NCBI GenBank assembly: GCA_007571105.1
Contig: RKRZ01000180.1
Span: 1-7,338, forward strand
DNA: 7,338 bases
Direction of reading: 5' to 3'
DNA from: Gammaproteobacteria bacterium
Lineage (GTDB): Bacteria; Pseudomonadota; Gammaproteobacteria; Poriferisulfidales; Poriferisulfidaceae
In this document: one piece after another, positions 6,516 to 7,338 of the stretch
How the letters are laid out: each line of letters starts with the position of its first letter
Position numbering within the stretch: the first letter of the stretch is position 1
The notes under the pieces: model-generated
What the model was told of the DNA's origin: nothing
Database searches by the model: none
What the model saw: the letters and a program-made list of their open reading frames with translations, nothing else
Made by a program: the position numbers and the translations under genes

Positions 6516-6881
6516 CGGAATTTCGTTACGGATCTGCTCGATGTGATTGTCGGCGTCCAGGTACACCAAAGTCGGCTTGAAATTCATTACTTCTTCCGGC
6601 TCCAGATTCGCATACGCCGCAATGATAAGCCGGTCTCCCGGGTCGGCCTTATGCGCGGCCGCGCCGTTGACTGAAATGATGCGACTTCCCGGCTGCGCGC
6701 TAATCGCATAGGTCGTCAGCCGCTCCCCGTTTGTGATGTTGTACAGGTCAATTTGTTCGTATTCGCTGATGCCTGCGGCATTCAATAACTCGCCGTCAAT
6801 TGCGCACGAGCCGTCGTAGTCCGGTTCGACATGAGTCACGCAGGCGCGATGCAAACGGGCGCGCAAAAAGGTCAGTTTCAT
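6501..6881 (-). CDS. panD: Aspartate 1-decarboxylase (PanD proenzyme)
   Basis: PanD decarboxylates L-aspartate to beta-alanine, which PanC joins to pantoate on the route to pantothenate and CoA. The protein has 126 residues, the same length as E. coli PanD as I recall it. The self-cleavage site G24-S25 lies in DGSCAID; Ser25 becomes the pyruvoyl cofactor of the alpha chain. R54, T57 and Y58 are present in NGERLTTYAI, N72 lies in ISVNGAAAH, and the C-terminus IPAQVA resembles E. coli IPVQVA. The active-site K9 of E. coli and Mycobacterium PanD is arginine here (R9), a conservative change. I start at the ATG at 6881 because the 34 extra open codons upstream are not family-like. No clear Shine-Dalgarno is visible. 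The usual neighbours panB and panC are not in the window; an IS remnant lies upstream on the same strand, and ppc is convergent 10 nt away. Confidence 0.96.
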   Translation of the reverse strand: MKLTFLRARLHRACVTHVEPDYDGSCAIDGELLNAAGISEYEQIDLYNITNGERLTTYAISAQPGSRIISVNGAAAHKADPGDRLIIAAYANLEPEEVMNFKPTLVYLDADNHIEQIRNEIPAQVA

Positions 6882-6888
6882 GGCTTGG

Positions 6889-6894
6889 ATTGTA
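6889..6894 (-). promoter_or_regulatory. Candidate -10 box for panD
   Basis: On the minus strand TACAAT ends only 7 nt before the panD ATG, so transcription would begin at or beside the A of the start codon and give an essentially leaderless mRNA. No good -35 is visible at 16-19 nt; the best is GTGAAG at 19 nt with 3/6 matches. The call rests on the -10 match and position only. Confidence 0.35.
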
Positions 6895-6915
6895 ACAAAA
6901 TCCGCACCCATATCT

Positions 6916-7338
6916 TCACCCGACATTTGCGCCTGAGCCCTGAACCAGGCTCTTGATTTTGGGCGGCCTATCCGGCAAAACAAGCCAGCGGCTAGTCGGA
7001 ATCTGGAGCGATTCCGCCAGCGCGTTGGTCACGCCCCAAGTACACGCATTGATGATCTCCTCAAGATGCCGCTTGAGGGTTCGCGCCGCGCGCTTGATCG
7101 TACTCAGGCCGGAACGCATCGCACGGCGGTGCCACAACTGCAAAGCCAGACGCAACACTTCCGGGTCCTGGATGTTCCACACATCACGGAATCGTTCTTT
7201 GAGCGCCCAGGCCCGCGCCACTTTCAGATCGCTTTGTCTCAACCGCATCAATTGGCGCTGCCGTTCCGGACTCAGTTTCGCCGGCGACTTCAGCCACACA
7301 TAGCGCGTTCCCTTCAGGCGAAAGTCCCGCTCCCGGCT
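6916..7338 (-). pseudogene. ISL3-family transposase, C-terminal part, 3' end damaged (partial at window edge)
   Basis: This is the end of a DDE transposase of the ISL3 (IS204/IS1001/IS1096/IS1165) family. The frame is open to the right edge, so the N-terminus and first catalytic residues lie outside. The 140 visible residues include KGTRYVWLK, a helical stretch ARAWALKERFRDVW, the arginine-rich RRAMRSGLSTIKRAARTLKRH, and VTNALAESL. The last carries the third catalytic acidic residue (E, codon 7014-7012). Family members then read L-N-S-K-I followed by about 35 conserved residues with an ARGFR-like motif. Here the sequence goes straight to an unrelated tail and stops, with only about 64 nt between the glutamate codon and a candidate IS end. 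An internal deletion of roughly 90-100 nt is my best explanation, so the element is probably inactive. Family recognition is strong; the deletion is inferred from remembered homologs. Confidence 0.82.
6948..6963. repeat. Candidate terminal inverted repeat of the ISL3-type element
   Basis: GGCTCTTGATTTTGGG reads inward toward the transposase from its 3' side. ISL3 elements have ends starting with GG, and many that I recall start GGCTCTTC followed by a T/A-rich stretch. If this is the end, the transposase frame runs past it into host DNA before stopping at 6916, and the 8 bp at 6940-6947 would be the target duplication. The other end of the element is outside the window, so this cannot be verified here. 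Confidence 0.3.

Noticed and set aside
6882..6983. Upstream extension of the panD frame, including in-frame ATGs
   Set aside because: The known PanD N-terminus begins at the ATG at 6881 and gives exactly 126 residues; the extension runs into the IS end and is not conserved-looking.
1..7338. Search for CRISPR arrays, toxin-antitoxin pairs, defence genes, tRNAs or a biosynthetic cluster
   Set aside because: No spaced repeats, no paired small ORFs with known motifs and no RNA-gene signatures were seen. The intergenic gaps are all under 70 nt and all intact genes are ordinary housekeeping families.

Overview
The window is a gene-dense chromosomal stretch of housekeeping genes. It most resembles a non-enteric gammaproteobacterium of moderately high GC. 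The signs are a DksA with the family's Y-M-N-E-A-Q start of the coiled coil, a proteobacterial phosphoenolpyruvate carboxylase ending in GMRNTG, a 126-residue PanD, and panD and pgi on the same strand. I cannot name the species from this sequence alone.

Layout from left to right. Positions 1-1068 (+) are the C-terminal part of a periplasmic S41 (CtpA-type) processing protease, cut by the window edge. Its stop overlaps the start of a DJ-1/YajL-family gene (1065-1616, +). After 48 nt that carry a plausible promoter comes a DksA-family RNA polymerase regulator with only one of four zinc cysteines left (1665-2084, +). Its stop codon directly abuts the stop of pgi (2085-3623, -). A 68-nt divergent promoter region, whose two candidate -10 boxes overlap in one palindrome, separates pgi from ppc (3692-6490, +). 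Ten bases after ppc ends, panD ends on the opposite strand (6501-6881, -). Beyond it lies the 3' part of a damaged ISL3-family transposase (6916-7338, -), cut by the right edge.

Functionally, pgi interconverts glucose-6-P and fructose-6-P, ppc refills oxaloacetate and hence aspartate, and panD turns aspartate into beta-alanine for pantothenate and CoA. DksA adjusts transcription to nutrient state. The protease and DJ-1 protein belong to envelope processing and protein/metabolite damage control. No gap exceeds 70 nt, so there is no long unexplained region. I see no tRNA, rRNA, CRISPR array, prophage or defence island.

I do not find a convincing new multi-gene system. The points that merit a second look are a perfect 22-bp palindrome inside ppc, the zinc-finger-less DksA, the two tail-to-tail gene junctions with almost no spacer, the shared pgi/ppc -10 palindrome, and the rearranged panD surroundings with an IS remnant directly upstream.
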